A stretch of DNA of 64,000 nt from Dehalococcoidia bacterium (GTDB lineage Bacteria; Chloroflexota; Dehalococcoidia; Tepidiformales; Tepidiformaceae): the NCBI GenBank assembly GCA_009839725.1, contig VXPF01000102.1, forward strand, positions 1-64,000. Reading direction: 5' to 3'. How positions within the stretch are numbered: position 1 is the stretch's first letter; every line of letters begins with the position of its first letter. The position numbers and the translations under genes were made by a program. Below are positions 8,767-17,404 of this stretch, one piece after another. The notes under the pieces were generated by a model that ran no database searches, was not told the origin of the DNA, and worked only from the letters and a program-made list of their open reading frames with translations.

Positions 8767-10247
8767 GGCGGCGGCGCGGGGGTGGCCCCTTCGGGCACCT
8801 CGATGCGTTCCTCCTGGGGGCGCTTGCGGCGGGTGCCCTCGGGCAGGGGCGTGCGGCGCAGCCGTCCGGTGAGGCGGTCGGCCTCGGCGCGGGTGATCTT
8901 GCCTTCCGCCACGAGGGTAGCGGCCTGCACGGGAGAGAGCTCGGCCTGCGCAAGCACGTCGATACGGAGGTTGCGGAAGGCCGGTATCGCCACGAAGACG
9001 ACGGCGAGCAGGCCCAGCAAGACCAGCGACACGACGACAACGGTTTCCTGCGCGCCGAAGCGGTCGGCGGCGTAGGTGATGGGGAGCACGCCGATGGGCA
9101 TGACGCCGAAGGACATCATCATGATGGACATGACGCGGCCGCGAAGCTCCTCGGGGGCGATGGTCTGGACGGCGGTGTTGTTGGAGGACATGAACAGCAT
9201 CTGGCCGATGTTGCTGGCGGCGATGAAGACCATGGCGAAGGCGAAGACGCCAACAGCCCCGAAGGCCGCCAGGAATCCCGCCATGATGATGGCGCCGACG
9301 AACATGATGTGGCCCTTGTTGGGGACGCCATCGAAGTTGGCGGAGACGATCGTGCCGATCAGTCCGCCGACGCCGCCGGCTCCCATGAGCAGACCGAAGC
9401 CCATGCCTCCCGGGCGGTCGAAGACCTCCTCGGCGAAGAGGGGGAGCATGACCTGCACGGGGAAGGCGAAGAACGGCATGAGCATCCCCGCGACGAGGAG
9501 CATGAGAATGACGGGGGTGGAGATGGCGTAGCGGAAGCCGCCGCGAAGCCCATCGATGAAGCTCTCCCCTTCCTCGGATTCGGCCTGCATCCCGTGGACG
9601 GGCAGCCGGAACTCCGAGGCGACAGCGCCCGCGAAGAGCACGAAGGTGAGCAGGTAGACCCAGCCCAGGCCCCCGTGTTCGCCGATGCCGATGAAGCCGA
9701 GGGGGGCGATGAGGATGCCGGCGAGGGCGGGGGCGATGATGCGGGTGAGGTTCATGCCGCTCATCTGGAGGGAGACGGCGTTCATCAGCTTGTGCTGGGG
9801 CACGAGCTGGGGCACGAGTGCCTGCCGCGCGGGCATGTTGAGCGAGAAGATGGTTCCCGCCGAGAAGGCGAGGAGGAAGAGGTACCAGTACTCCATCAGG
9901 TCGGTGAGGATGAGGACCGTCGTAACCAGGCTGATGAGGGCGGCGGCCGTCTGCGTGACGATGAGGAGCGTGCGCTTGTTGACGCGGTCGGCGATGAGGC
10001 CTCCGACGGGCGCGACGAAGATCATCGGAGCGGCCGCCCCGAGGGTGACCAACCCAAGACCGGTAGCCTTCGAGCCCTCTGCGGAGAGGTCGTAGGCGAG
10101 CTGGGCCCGCAGCACGAATTGCATCTGCATGGCCATGAAGAAGGCCGCGTTGCCGGCGAAATACCAGGCGAACTCACGCTCCTGGAGCGAAGAGAGGGTT
10201 CGCTGCAGCGTGTTCCCCGGTCCATACGTCGCGTGACTGCGGATCAC
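8763..10247 (-). CDS. MFS transporter (exporter-like)
   Basis: 494 residues from GTG 10247, which has GAGGGGG about 10 bases upstream; the reading frame is open further upstream but that part lacks coding character. Twelve hydrophobic segments are visible. The loop 2-3 motif is GGLIADRVNKRTLL, the MFS signature, and the sequence resembles the enterobactin-exporter/MFS_3 type. The C-terminal 90 residues are cytosolic and contain a helical segment (LVAEGKITRAEADRLTG) resembling a short oligomerisation (SHOCT-like) motif. It overlaps the downstream LLM oxidoreductase gene. Confidence 0.85.
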   Translation of the reverse strand: MIRSHATYGPGNTLQRTLSSLQEREFAWYFAGNAAFFMAMQMQFVLRAQLAYDLSAEGSKATGLGLVTLGAAAPMIFVAPVGGLIADRVNKRTLLIVTQTAAALISLVTTVLILTDLMEYWYLFLLAFSAGTIFSLNMPARQALVPQLVPQHKLMNAVSLQMSGMNLTRIIAPALAGILIAPLGFIGIGEHGGLGWVYLLTFVLFAGAVASEFRLPVHGMQAESEEGESFIDGLRGGFRYAISTPVILMLLVAGMLMPFFAFPVQVMLPLFAEEVFDRPGGMGFGLLMGAGGVGGLIGTIVSANFDGVPNKGHIMFVGAIIMAGFLAAFGAVGVFAFAMVFIAASNIGQMLFMSSNNTAVQTIAPEELRGRVMSIMMMSFGVMPIGVLPITYAADRFGAQETVVVVSLVLLGLLAVVFVAIPAFRNLRIDVLAQAELSPVQAATLVAEGKITRAEADRLTGRLRRTPLPEGTRRKRPQEERIEVPEGATPAPPP

Positions 10248-10343
10248 CGGGTGGCGCCCCCTCGGGCAGGGCCGCCCGGCTGCCCGGTTGGGAAGGGCGA
10301 GGGCATGGGAATTGAGTGTACACGCGCCGCCCGAGCGCACCAT

Positions 10344-10556
10344 TCAGGCGACGACGGCGGTGAGGATTGCCTCCGCGGGGTCGCCGCCGTCGCCCGTGTC
10401 GACGAGGACGGTGCGGCCGGCGACCATCTCGGCGGGAGGGAGGGCGCGGCTGACGGCGACGCCGCCCAGCTCCATCGAGGCGGAACCGTCAAGCCGGACG
10501 ACGGCCCGGCGGGTGGCAGCGTCGAAGCGCACGAGGCGGCCTCGCAGGGTCGCCAT
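10344..10556 (-). CDS. small OB/beta-barrel-like protein, putative phage-tail component
   Basis: 70 residues, almost entirely predicted beta strands: VRFDAATRRAVVRLDGSASM, then GVAVSRALPPAEMVAGRTVL and a short final strand. The pattern resembles small OB-like proteins encoded next to tail or baseplate genes in phages. Its ATG shares one base with the stop of the 662-residue tail-like gene (TGATG), so the two form a translational pair. No other phage gene lies nearby. Family assignment is by pattern only. Confidence 0.55.
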   Translation of the reverse strand: MATLRGRLVRFDAATRRAVVRLDGSASMELGGVAVSRALPPAEMVAGRTVLVDTGDGGDPAEAILTAVVA

Positions 10557-12544
10557 CAGTCCATCTCCCCGAGCGCGAGGACGGAGTCGTAGCGGGGTGC
10601 GCGCGCGGGGCGGCGGCTGTACTCCATGCCGAGCTCGACGATGCGGAAGGGGCGCTCCCGCAGGCCGAGGCGCTCGTCCGTGACGGCGATGGCGTCGTAG
10701 AGCTGGAGGCCGGCATGGAAGGGCGCGACGAGGAAGCCGTCACCGCGCTCGCGCCGGTCCCGATCGAGGTAGGCCGCAGCGTGCGCGACGGCCTGCGCGC
10801 CGGCGCCGGTGCCGGCATCCAGGGTGCGGACGAGCTGCAGCCGCTGGCCGTCGCGGTAGATGCTGGCGAAGTCGTGGGCGTCGGCGTCATGGGCCGGTCC
10901 CCGGGCGCGGACCCAGTTGGTGGGGGGAGCGGCATCGCCGAGGCCGACGGCGTCGACGGGGTGGGCGCCGGGGCCGTAACGCTCGGCGATGTCGTCGCCC
11001 GGTACGGAGACGGCGAGGCCCTGTCCGTCGGGGACGACGGCGACGCGGCTCGAGCCGAGGAGGCGGCGGGCGGCGGAGAGGGCGGACTCGCCGGGCGGGA
11101 TGACGAAGGCGGGTGCGCTGCGGGACCAGTCCTCGCCACCCTGGCCGCCCGCGCGGACGCCCACCCGGGCGCAGAGGAGCCAGAAGAGGCTCTCGCGGGA
11201 CAGGTCGCCCGGCGCGGTCTGCCAGACCTGGGAAGCGCGCCAGGAGGCAAGCCGCTCCCAGTGGCCGGAGCACTCCAGGACGACGCGCGCCCTCCCGGCG
11301 GCGCTCTCGCGCGTGACGCGGTCGATCACGACGTTCACCGTGAGGCCGTACTCGGGAGCCTCCCCGGGGGCGGAGCGATAGCCGGGGGAGATGGCGACGG
11401 TGCTTCCCGGCGCGAGTCCGGTCAGGGCGCCGCCTGCATCGTCGAGGACGACGCGGGCGCGGGTTGCGAAGGGAGCGAGCCGCCACGAGGCCTCGACGAG
11501 GGCCTCGCTCAGGTCGAGCCTGGGGGCGAGACGGGCGCGCCAGACGCCGTCGGGAGTCGAAGCCCAGGCGGTGGCGGCGTCGGGCGTGGCCACGGCGAGG
11601 CCGAAGGCGGAGGTGGCCTCGTGGGGCTCGGGCTCCGACCAGCCCTCGGGGTTGCCGAGGACAAAGGCGGGAGGGTGGCTGGTGTAGACGCGGGCGGGCG
11701 TCTCGCTGCCCGCGTCGGTGGCGGAAAAGACGGCGCGCTGATCGACGAGGCCGGGCCGGAAGACGGAGGGGCCGGTGAACTCGCGAGCGGAGGAGGCATC
11801 GGACTCGGCGATGACGTTGAGGCCGGACCAGGAGTCCAGGGGGAAGCGGGTGTCGCCGAGGAAGGCAGCCCAGACGTGCTTCGACCCCGCGGGGTGGGCG
11901 CGGCCGCTCACGATCAAGCGGTAGTCGCTGCCGTCGTGGGTCGCGCCAACGCCGGTGAGGGCGGACACCTCCCCGCCGCGGTTCCAGGCGATCCCGGTGG
12001 CGTCCCAGCTTCCGGCGCGGCGGCGGAGACGCTTCAGCACGGTCGTCCCCGAGATGTAGAAGGCGCAGGCGTCGCCATCGGAGGCGCGGATGGCGAGCGC
12101 GACCCCGCCGATGTCGGCGCTCTCGCGGACGAGGGCCACCGCCGCGCTCCAGGTCGTGCCGCCGTCGGCGCTGCGGTGCAGCTCGAGGGAACGGCCGCCG
12201 CTTGCGACCGAGAGGAGCAGCACCTCGCTTCCGCGGGCGGCGAGGGCGACGCCCGTGTCGGCCTCGACGTCGCCGAGCTTGCTCCAGACGCCCCACGAAG
12301 AGGCGGCGCCGGGGTTCGCGACACGGGAAACGTGGATCGCGCCGCCGTCGTTGCGGGCGCGAACGACGGCGCCGTCGCCGGTGACGGCGAGGGCGTGGGG
12401 GCAGTCGCCTTCGTCGCCAGCATAGAGGCGCTCCCAGGGGAGGAGGGGGACGCCCCAGCGCTCGGCGCGCACGGTGACGCGGACGTGCGGGAGGCGGTCG
12501 GGGCGGCGCTGGTGGTCGCGGAGTGTCGCGCTGATCGGCTTCAT
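10556..12544 (-). CDS. phage-tail-like protein with a BNR/Asp-box propeller
   Basis: 662 residues. The start MKPISATLRDHQ and LLPWERLYAGDEGDCPHA resemble phage minor tail or tip proteins. Residues 40-350 look like a beta-propeller with a canonical Asp-box, SADGGTTW (residues 125-132), as in sialidase-like repeats. The C-terminal 300 residues resemble a tail-hub or baseplate region (an ECSGHWERLA segment and a LARVGVRAGG-like region). No signal peptide. No clear ribosome site; it follows thrB by 58 bases. It appears to be a stranded or domesticated tail gene. The exact family was not verified. Confidence 0.6.
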   Translation of the reverse strand: MKPISATLRDHQRRPDRLPHVRVTVRAERWGVPLLPWERLYAGDEGDCPHALAVTGDGAVVRARNDGGAIHVSRVANPGAASSWGVWSKLGDVEADTGVALAARGSEVLLLSVASGGRSLELHRSADGGTTWSAAVALVRESADIGGVALAIRASDGDACAFYISGTTVLKRLRRRAGSWDATGIAWNRGGEVSALTGVGATHDGSDYRLIVSGRAHPAGSKHVWAAFLGDTRFPLDSWSGLNVIAESDASSAREFTGPSVFRPGLVDQRAVFSATDAGSETPARVYTSHPPAFVLGNPEGWSEPEPHEATSAFGLAVATPDAATAWASTPDGVWRARLAPRLDLSEALVEASWRLAPFATRARVVLDDAGGALTGLAPGSTVAISPGYRSAPGEAPEYGLTVNVVIDRVTRESAAGRARVVLECSGHWERLASWRASQVWQTAPGDLSRESLFWLLCARVGVRAGGQGGEDWSRSAPAFVIPPGESALSAARRLLGSSRVAVVPDGQGLAVSVPGDDIAERYGPGAHPVDAVGLGDAAPPTNWVRARGPAHDADAHDFASIYRDGQRLQLVRTLDAGTGAGAQAVAHAAAYLDRDRRERGDGFLVAPFHAGLQLYDAIAVTDERLGLRERPFRIVELGMEYSRRPARAPRYDSVLALGEMD

Positions 12545-12602
12545 GCGGGGCGGAGGTTCGGGGCCCGAGCCCCGATCTCCGAGGGGTGGATGTCGCCGGG
12601 GG

Positions 12603-13508
12603 CTAGATGTCGACCATCTCGACGCGGGAGACCTCGGCGCCCGCGGCGGCGATGCGCGTCACGAGGGTGCGGCCGGACATGCCGGCGGCTTCGAGGGTGC
12701 TGAGCATGGCGGCGGCCACCTCGCGGCTCACGCCCTCGGGGGCGAAGGCGGCGACACTGCTGCCGGCGCCGCTGAGCCAGGCGGCGTGCGCGCCCGCGCC
12801 CTTCGCCGCCTCGAAGACGTCGTAGAGGGGAGGGAAGAGGGAGGAGCGCTGGCGCTGGTGGAAGCGATCCTGGGTGGCTTCGTCGAGGAGGTCGGTGCGG
12901 CCCGCGGCGAGGGCGGCGACGAGGAGCCCGAGGCGGCTGCTCGTGTGGATGGCGTCCTGGCGGCTGTAGCTGTCCGGAAGGAGGCGGCGGGCTTCCCTGG
13001 TGGGCATGGAGTGGTCGGGAATGAGGAGGGCGACCTGGAGGTCTCCGGGGTAGCGGCAGCGGACGCGGGCAAAGCCATCGTCGGTGGCGACGCAGGCCTG
13101 CACGCCGCCGAAGAGGGCCGGGCAGGCGTTGTCGACGTGGCCCTCGAGGTCGGCGGCGAGGGCGAGGCAGTCGTCCTCTTCGAGGGGATGGCCCTCGCGC
13201 TCGTTGACGGCGAGGACGCCGGCGACGCGGGCAACGGCGCTGGCGCCGAGCCCCCGTCCCAGGGGAATGGCGACGGTGTAGCGCGCCGAGAGCCCCGCGG
13301 GGCTGGGCCGGCCGATGCGTTCGTAGGCGGCGCGAGCGGCGGAGAGCACCATCTTCTCGCCCACGTCGTTCGTGGGGATCTGCTCGGCATCGCTGAACGT
13401 GACGGTGATGGAGGCGAAGAGGTCGAGGGCGAGGCCGAGGCAGTCGAAGCCCGTGCCGATGTTGGCGCTCGTGGCGGGTACGCGAACCGTGACGGCTGTG
13501 CCTTGCAT
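12603..13508 (-). CDS. thrB: homoserine kinase
   Basis: Phosphorylates L-homoserine in threonine synthesis. GHMP-kinase family, 301 residues from ATG 13508. The start VRVPATSANIGTGFDCLGLA is the ThrB N-terminal signature, PLGRGLGASAVA is the ATP-binding GHMP motif, and WLSGAGSSVAAF is the C-terminal GHMP motif. GGAGG lies about 9 bases upstream and a TACGAT -10 box lies at 13540-13535. The aspartate-semialdehyde dehydrogenase gene, acting earlier in the pathway, is 21 kb away, so the pathway is not clustered here. Confidence 0.95.
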   Translation of the reverse strand: MQGTAVTVRVPATSANIGTGFDCLGLALDLFASITVTFSDAEQIPTNDVGEKMVLSAARAAYERIGRPSPAGLSARYTVAIPLGRGLGASAVARVAGVLAVNEREGHPLEEDDCLALAADLEGHVDNACPALFGGVQACVATDDGFARVRCRYPGDLQVALLIPDHSMPTREARRLLPDSYSRQDAIHTSSRLGLLVAALAAGRTDLLDEATQDRFHQRQRSSLFPPLYDVFEAAKGAGAHAAWLSGAGSSVAAFAPEGVSREVAAAMLSTLEAAGMSGRTLVTRIAAAGAEVSRVEMVDI

Positions 13509-13589
13509 GGTCGTGCGCCTCCGCGGAGCGATCGATCGTAGCACCTGCCTCCGAGCGCGCGACCCGGGCGGGCGCTACGATCCGGGGGC

Positions 13590-14075
13590 ATGACGGAGCC
13601 CCGCCCTTCCCCTGCCCCGGAGAGCCTGGCCGACCTTGAGCGCGCCCTGCTGGGCGTGCTCTGCGTGGGGCTTCCCCCCGCGCGCTCGGCGGGAAGCGAC
13701 ACCTTCCGCGTCGACTACGTGACGGCGCGGGTGCTCGGCCTGCTGGAGGGGGAGGGGGAGCGGCATCTCGCCGGTGAGCGCGTGACGGAGGCGTTCCGGG
13801 ATCAACTGCGGGAGGCGATCGCGTCCCTCACGGAGGCGGGCATCCTCGCGGACAAGCCGGCGGGAGCGCCGGCGGCGCCCGGGGGATACGAGGAGGGGCT
13901 GGCGATCGACGTGGTCGAGCCGGACGCGCACCCGACGGTGCTGGATCGGTACCTCGCACAGGAGTGCATGGAGACGCTGTTCCAGGTGAAGGCGGTGTAC
14001 CCGTACCTGATGGAGCGGTACTCGGCGAGCGGGGAAGTCTGGCGGCGGCTGCGGGCCGAGGGCTACGGACAGTAG
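13590..14075 (+). CDS. uncharacterised 161-residue protein
   Basis: Not recognised. Predominantly helical, acidic, no signal or membrane segment. The middle (FRDQLREAIASLTEAGILAD) resembles one half of a winged-helix element, but no DNA-recognition helix can be assigned. The C-terminal half is rich in aromatic residues. ATG 13590 follows TACGAT (13576-13581) by 8 bases with no ribosome site, so the transcript is probably leaderless. It heads a run with the JAMM protease and folate genes. Confidence 0.7.
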   Translation: MTEPRPSPAPESLADLERALLGVLCVGLPPARSAGSDTFRVDYVTARVLGLLEGEGERHLAGERVTEAFRDQLREAIASLTEAGILADKPAGAPAAPGGYEEGLAIDVVEPDAHPTVLDRYLAQECMETLFQVKAVYPYLMERYSASGEVWRRLRAEGYGQ

Positions 14076-14093
14076 CGGCGGTAGACTGAGACG

Positions 14094-14513
14094 ATGGCTC
14101 CTGTGATCGCGCTGCGCCAGGAACACCTCGACGCGATGATCGCGCACGCGCTGGAGGACGCACCGAACGAGTGCTGCGGCCTGCTCGCGGGGCGCGAGGG
14201 GAGCGTGACGGCGCTGCACCGGGCGGAGAACGCCGAGGCCAGCCCCTACCGTTTCAGCATCGACTTCCGCGAGCAACGGCGCATCGAGGAGGCGATGGAC
14301 GAGGCGGGAGACTCGCTGGCGGGGTTCTACCACTCACACACGGGCAGCCCCGCCCGGCCCAGTCCCACGGATATCCGCATGATGAGCACCTTCTTCGGGC
14401 CGCCCTACGTGCACATCGTGGTCAGCATCGCGAACCGCGAGCGGCCCGACGTGCGCGTCTTCCACATCGAGGACGGGGAGGCGACGGAGCAGGAGTACAC
14501 GCTCGAGCCGTAG
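14094..14513 (+). CDS. M67-family JAMM/Mov34 metallopeptidase
   Basis: 139 residues with a complete JAMM zinc site: Glu26 in PNECCGLL, His80 and His82 in HSHTGS, Ser90 and Asp93 in the SPTD end of the motif. Bacterial members cleave after the terminal glycines of ubiquitin-like or MoaD/ThiS-like proteins; the target here is unknown, although a MoaD-like protein ending in GG is encoded at 52435-52674. TAGACT (14082-14087) ends 6 bases before the ATG, so it is probably leaderless. The folate genes follow directly. Confidence 0.9.
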   Translation: MAPVIALRQEHLDAMIAHALEDAPNECCGLLAGREGSVTALHRAENAEASPYRFSIDFREQRRIEEAMDEAGDSLAGFYHSHTGSPARPSPTDIRMMSTFFGPPYVHIVVSIANRERPDVRVFHIEDGEATEQEYTLEP

Positions 14514-14619
14514 GAGGGCCGCCATTCCCGCCTCCTCGCATCCCCCTGCCCGCGCCTACGCGGCACCCGCGCTGACGCTGCGCGACCGGACGTTCGAGTG
14601 GGGCGCGCGTACCTACCTG

Positions 14620-15393
14620 ATGGCGATCGTGAACGTGACGCCCGACTCCTTCAGCGGCGACGGGGTGGGGGCGGACGCGAGCGCGGCGACGGCGCTGGCG
14701 CGGGAGTTCGCGGAGGCGGGGGCGGACATTATCGACGTGGGGGCGGAGTCGACGCGCCCGGATGCGGTTCCCGTGACGATCGAGGAGGAGGCGGGGCGGG
14801 CGCTCCCGGCGGTGGCGGCCGTCCGGGCGGCGACGGACCTGCCGGTCTCGATCGACACGCAGCACGCGGAGGTGGCGGAGGCGGCGCTGGAGGCGGGGGC
14901 GGAGATGGTGAACGACATCAACGGGCTACGCGGCGACGAGCGCATGGCGGGGGTGGTGGCGGCGCGGGGGGCGGCGCTCGTGGCGATGCACAACCAGCGC
15001 GGCCGTCCCGAAGGGGACGTGGTCGGGAACGTGCTCGGGGGCTGGGAGGAGAGCCTGCGGCTGGCGAAGGCAGCGGGCATCTCGCGGGAGCGCATCATTC
15101 TCGACCCCGGCTTCGGCTTCGGCTGGACGCCGGAGGAGAACCTCGAGATCGTGCGCCGGCTGGACGAGCTCACCGTGGCGGGGCTGCCGCTGCTGCTCGG
15201 GCCCTCGCGGAAGTCGACGCTGGGGCTGGTGCTGGACGCCCCGGTCGAGGGGCGGCTGGAGGGGACGGCGGCGGCGGTGGCGATCGCGGTCGCGAAGGGG
15301 GTCGACATCGTGCGCGTGCACGACGTGGCGGCGATGCGCAAGGTGGCGGCCGTGGCGGACGCGATCAGCCGGGGGAGGTGGCACGCGCCATGA
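14620..15393 (+). CDS. folP: dihydropteroate synthase
   Basis: Joins p-aminobenzoate to the pterin pyrophosphate in folate synthesis. The pterin-binding TIM barrel shows MAIVNVTPDSFSGDG, GADIIDVGAESTRP, MVNDINGLRG, LDPGFGFGW and LLLGPSRKST. The first ATG in frame (14620) is used for the coordinates, but the family normally has 15-30 residues before this point. The in-frame sequence upstream is open and folP-like (LTLRDRTFEWGARTYL), and the only initiator with a ribosome site (GGAGG) is ATT at 14524. The true start is thus probably 14524. Its stop overlaps folK as ATGA. Confidence 0.95.
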   Translation: MAIVNVTPDSFSGDGVGADASAATALAREFAEAGADIIDVGAESTRPDAVPVTIEEEAGRALPAVAAVRAATDLPVSIDTQHAEVAEAALEAGAEMVNDINGLRGDERMAGVVAARGAALVAMHNQRGRPEGDVVGNVLGGWEESLRLAKAAGISRERIILDPGFGFGWTPEENLEIVRRLDELTVAGLPLLLGPSRKSTLGLVLDAPVEGRLEGTAAAVAIAVAKGVDIVRVHDVAAMRKVAAVADAISRGRWHAP

Positions 15394-15884
15394 GCGAAGC
15401 GATCCTGGCGCTGGGCTCGAATCTCGGGGATCGCGCGGCGAACCTGCGGGCGGCGCTGGACCTGCTCGCCGAGCGGGGGGCGCCGGCAGAACGGGTCTCG
15501 TCGGTGTGGGAGACACCGCCCGTCCCGGCCGACCAGCCGCGCTACCTGAACGCGGTCGTGGCGGTGGAGACGGAACTGTCGCCCGAGGACCTTCTGGCCG
15601 TGGCGAAGGAAGTCGAGCACCTGCTGGGGCGGCGTCCTTCGGGACACTGGCGGCCGCGGCCAATTGATATCGACCTGCTGTTCTGCGGGGAGCGCGAGGT
15701 CGCGAGCGAAGCGCTCACGGTGCCCCACCCGCGGATCGCGGAGCGCGCCTTCGTGCTGCTTCCCCTGGCGGAGGTCGTGGAGGGGACGCTTCCCGTGCTG
15801 GGGCGAACGGCGGCGGACCTGCTGGATGGAACGGACACGGGTGGGCACGAGCGCACGGCTGTGCGCCTTCGCAGCGGCCGCTAG
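15390..15884 (+). CDS. folK: 2-amino-4-hydroxy-6-hydroxymethyldihydropteridine pyrophosphokinase
   Basis: Transfers pyrophosphate from ATP to the pterin substrate, the step before FolP. 164 residues. Signatures ALGSNLGDRAANL, SSVWETPPVPADQPRYLNAV and the hallmark RPIDIDLLFCG are present, as is the PHPRIAERAFVLLPLAE segment. ATG overlaps the folP stop by four bases, so the two consecutive pathway enzymes are co-translated. Confidence 0.96.
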   Translation: MSEAILALGSNLGDRAANLRAALDLLAERGAPAERVSSVWETPPVPADQPRYLNAVVAVETELSPEDLLAVAKEVEHLLGRRPSGHWRPRPIDIDLLFCGEREVASEALTVPHPRIAERAFVLLPLAEVVEGTLPVLGRTAADLLDGTDTGGHERTAVRLRSGR

Positions 15885-15897
15885 CGTTCGGGGAGGG

Positions 15898-16140
15898 TCA
15901 GACCCAGGGGTGGTCGTCCGTGTGGACGCCGCCCGAGAGCTGCACGGCCGCGCCCCAGCCCGCGAGCGCCGCGAGCCCAAGCAGCACCAGGGCAACGGGT
16001 GCGAACAGCCAGCTCGCCTTCAGCACGGCGCGCGCTCCGGCGACGAAGAGGGCGGCGAGGACGAGCAGCCCGCCGCCGTTGGCGACCTGCGTCCAGTGGA
16101 GCGGCTCGGGGGCCGAGGGAGCGGGCTCGGGCGCGTTCAT
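15898..16140 (-). CDS. small two-helix membrane protein
   Basis: 80 residues from ATG 16140, which overlaps the stop of the Trm112-like gene. Pro/Ala/Glu-rich N-terminus, then two hydrophobic helices near residues 24-42 and 45-65, and a short C-terminal tail GVHTDDHPWV. No recognised family. Convergent with folK, with 13 bases between the stops. Confidence 0.65.
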   Translation of the reverse strand: MNAPEPAPSAPEPLHWTQVANGGGLLVLAALFVAGARAVLKASWLFAPVALVLLGLAALAGWGAAVQLSGGVHTDDHPWV

Positions 16141-16322
16141 GCCTCGCGCAGCTCCGGGGGCAGGAGGTTGGGGATGCCATCCTCGATGGGGAAGGTCTCG
16201 CCGCAGGCGGCGCAACTGAGAGCACCGGTCAGCACCTCGCCGGCTTCCTCATCGACGACGGTGAGGGTGAGATCGGCCTTGCAGAGGGGGCATGCGAGGA
16301 GGTCCATCAACTCGGGACGCAT
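16137..16322 (-). CDS. Trm112/YcaR-family zinc-ribbon protein
   Basis: 61 residues from ATG 16322 (MRPELMDLLACPLC). Two cysteine pairs, CPLC and CAAC, form a zinc ribbon, and the C-terminal FPIEDGIPNLLPPE is the family hallmark. Archaeal and eukaryotic Trm112 activate methyltransferases; bacterial YcaR-type proteins are less well understood. It is coupled to a small membrane protein downstream. Confidence 0.9.
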   Translation of the reverse strand: MRPELMDLLACPLCKADLTLTVVDEEAGEVLTGALSCAACGETFPIEDGIPNLLPPELREA

Positions 16323-16396
16323 GGGCCAATTGTACGGACGAGTCGGTAAGGAGCCCTGCACGTTCACTAGAGGGCGCTCCCGTACCATCAATCGGC

Positions 16397-16948
16397 GTGA
16401 ACTGGGTCTCCCTCGTCATCGTCGTGGTCCTGGCGCTGCTTACCTGGCGGGCGTTTCGCCGGGGGTTCCTGCGGGAACTGGTGGGCTTGGCGGCGCTGAT
16501 CCTGGCGGTTCCGGTGGCGGGCGTCTTCTACGACGACATGATCCCGAAGGTCGAGCCGATTCTCGACAACAGCACGGCCGCGGCGCTCGCTTCGTTCCTG
16601 GCGATCCTGGTTGGGGTGATCGTGGCGGGCCAGCTCGTCGGCTACCTGCTGCGGCGGAGCGCGGACATCCTCAATCTCGGCGGGCCCGACCGCATCGCGG
16701 GGGCGGCGTTCGGGTTGCTGCAGGGGCTGCTGCTCTGCCAGGTGTTGCTGGTGGCGCTCGTCAACTTTCCCCAGCCCGACGTGCGCGACCACATCGACGA
16801 CTCGCCGGTCGCGACGAGGCTGCTCGATGCGGCTCCGGCCGTGCTTGCGATCCTTCCCGACCAGTTCGACGAGGCGGTCGACCTCTACATGGAGAGCATC
16901 AAGCTGCCGGAAGGCGTGGACCTCGGCGACCTGGACCCGGATCCGTGA
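16397..16948 (+). CDS. CvpA-family membrane protein
   Basis: 183 residues with four hydrophobic segments: near residues 5-22, 26-45, 62-83 and 105-125. The opening VNWVSLVIVVVLALLTWRAF and RRGFLRELVGLAALI match CvpA/colicin V production proteins, which are inner-membrane proteins of unclear biochemical role linked to envelope stress. GTG 16397 follows TACCAT (16383-16388) by 8 bases with no ribosome site, supporting this start over in-frame codons upstream. Confidence 0.85.
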   Translation: MNWVSLVIVVVLALLTWRAFRRGFLRELVGLAALILAVPVAGVFYDDMIPKVEPILDNSTAAALASFLAILVGVIVAGQLVGYLLRRSADILNLGGPDRIAGAAFGLLQGLLLCQVLLVALVNFPQPDVRDHIDDSPVATRLLDAAPAVLAILPDQFDEAVDLYMESIKLPEGVDLGDLDPDP

Positions 16949-17012
16949 GGGCCCGGGTGAGGGCGTGCCGTATCATCCCCGTAACGGCGGGTGAGACCGT
17001 CGGGAGGCACCC

Positions 17013-17327
17013 ATGTTGATGACGTCATCCGACTCGGTACCGGGCCGCGAGATCGCGGAAACGCTGGGCCTCGTCACGGCGAACGCGGTGCGGGCGCGAC
17101 ACGTCGGGCGGGACATCCTGGCCGGCCTCCGGAACATCGTCGGCGGCGAGATCGGCGCCTACCGCCAGTTGCTGGTGGAGTCCCGCGAGCAGGCGCTGGA
17201 GCGGCTTGAGGAGCAGGCGGAGGCGCTCGGGGCGGACGCGATCGTGGCGCTGCGGCTCTCGACGGCGGAGGTCATGCAGGGAGCGGCGGAGATCCTGGTG
17301 TACGGGACGGCCGTGAAGCTTCGGTAG
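17013..17327 (+). CDS. YbjQ/UPF0145-family protein
   Basis: 104 residues; short pentamer-forming family sometimes called heavy-metal-binding domain. Hallmarks are LGLVTANAVRARHVGRDI, GGEIGAYRQLLVESREQAL, and ALGADAIVALRLSTAEVMQG ending in VYGTAVKL. No enzymatic role is known. ATG with GGGAGG about 8 bases upstream. It ends just before the ispH promoter. Confidence 0.9.
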   Translation: MLMTSSDSVPGREIAETLGLVTANAVRARHVGRDILAGLRNIVGGEIGAYRQLLVESREQALERLEEQAEALGADAIVALRLSTAEVMQGAAEILVYGTAVKLR

Positions 17328-17351
17328 AGTCCCCGCGCCAGGGGCTTGCCT

Positions 17352-17404
17352 TATACTTTACCGGTACTTTACTTTCGCAAAACCGGTCGAGGAGGTCAGG
17401 TTTG
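17352..17404 (+). promoter_or_regulatory. promoter and ribosome site of the hopanoid operon
   Basis: A consensus-like -10 box TATACT at 17352-17357 is followed by a 40-base leader with GAGGAGG (17389-17395) 6 bases before the TTG start at 17402. Two ACCGGT palindromes lie in the leader. The -35 is not clear. This is one of the strongest ribosome sites in the window and fixes the TTG start of ispH. Confidence 0.6.

Noticed and set aside
10715-12703. A 662-codon open frame on the plus strand opposite the tail-like gene.
   Set aside because: Composition is glycine/alanine-rich low complexity typical of antisense frames. The minus frame has the Asp-box and ordered hydrophobic pattern.
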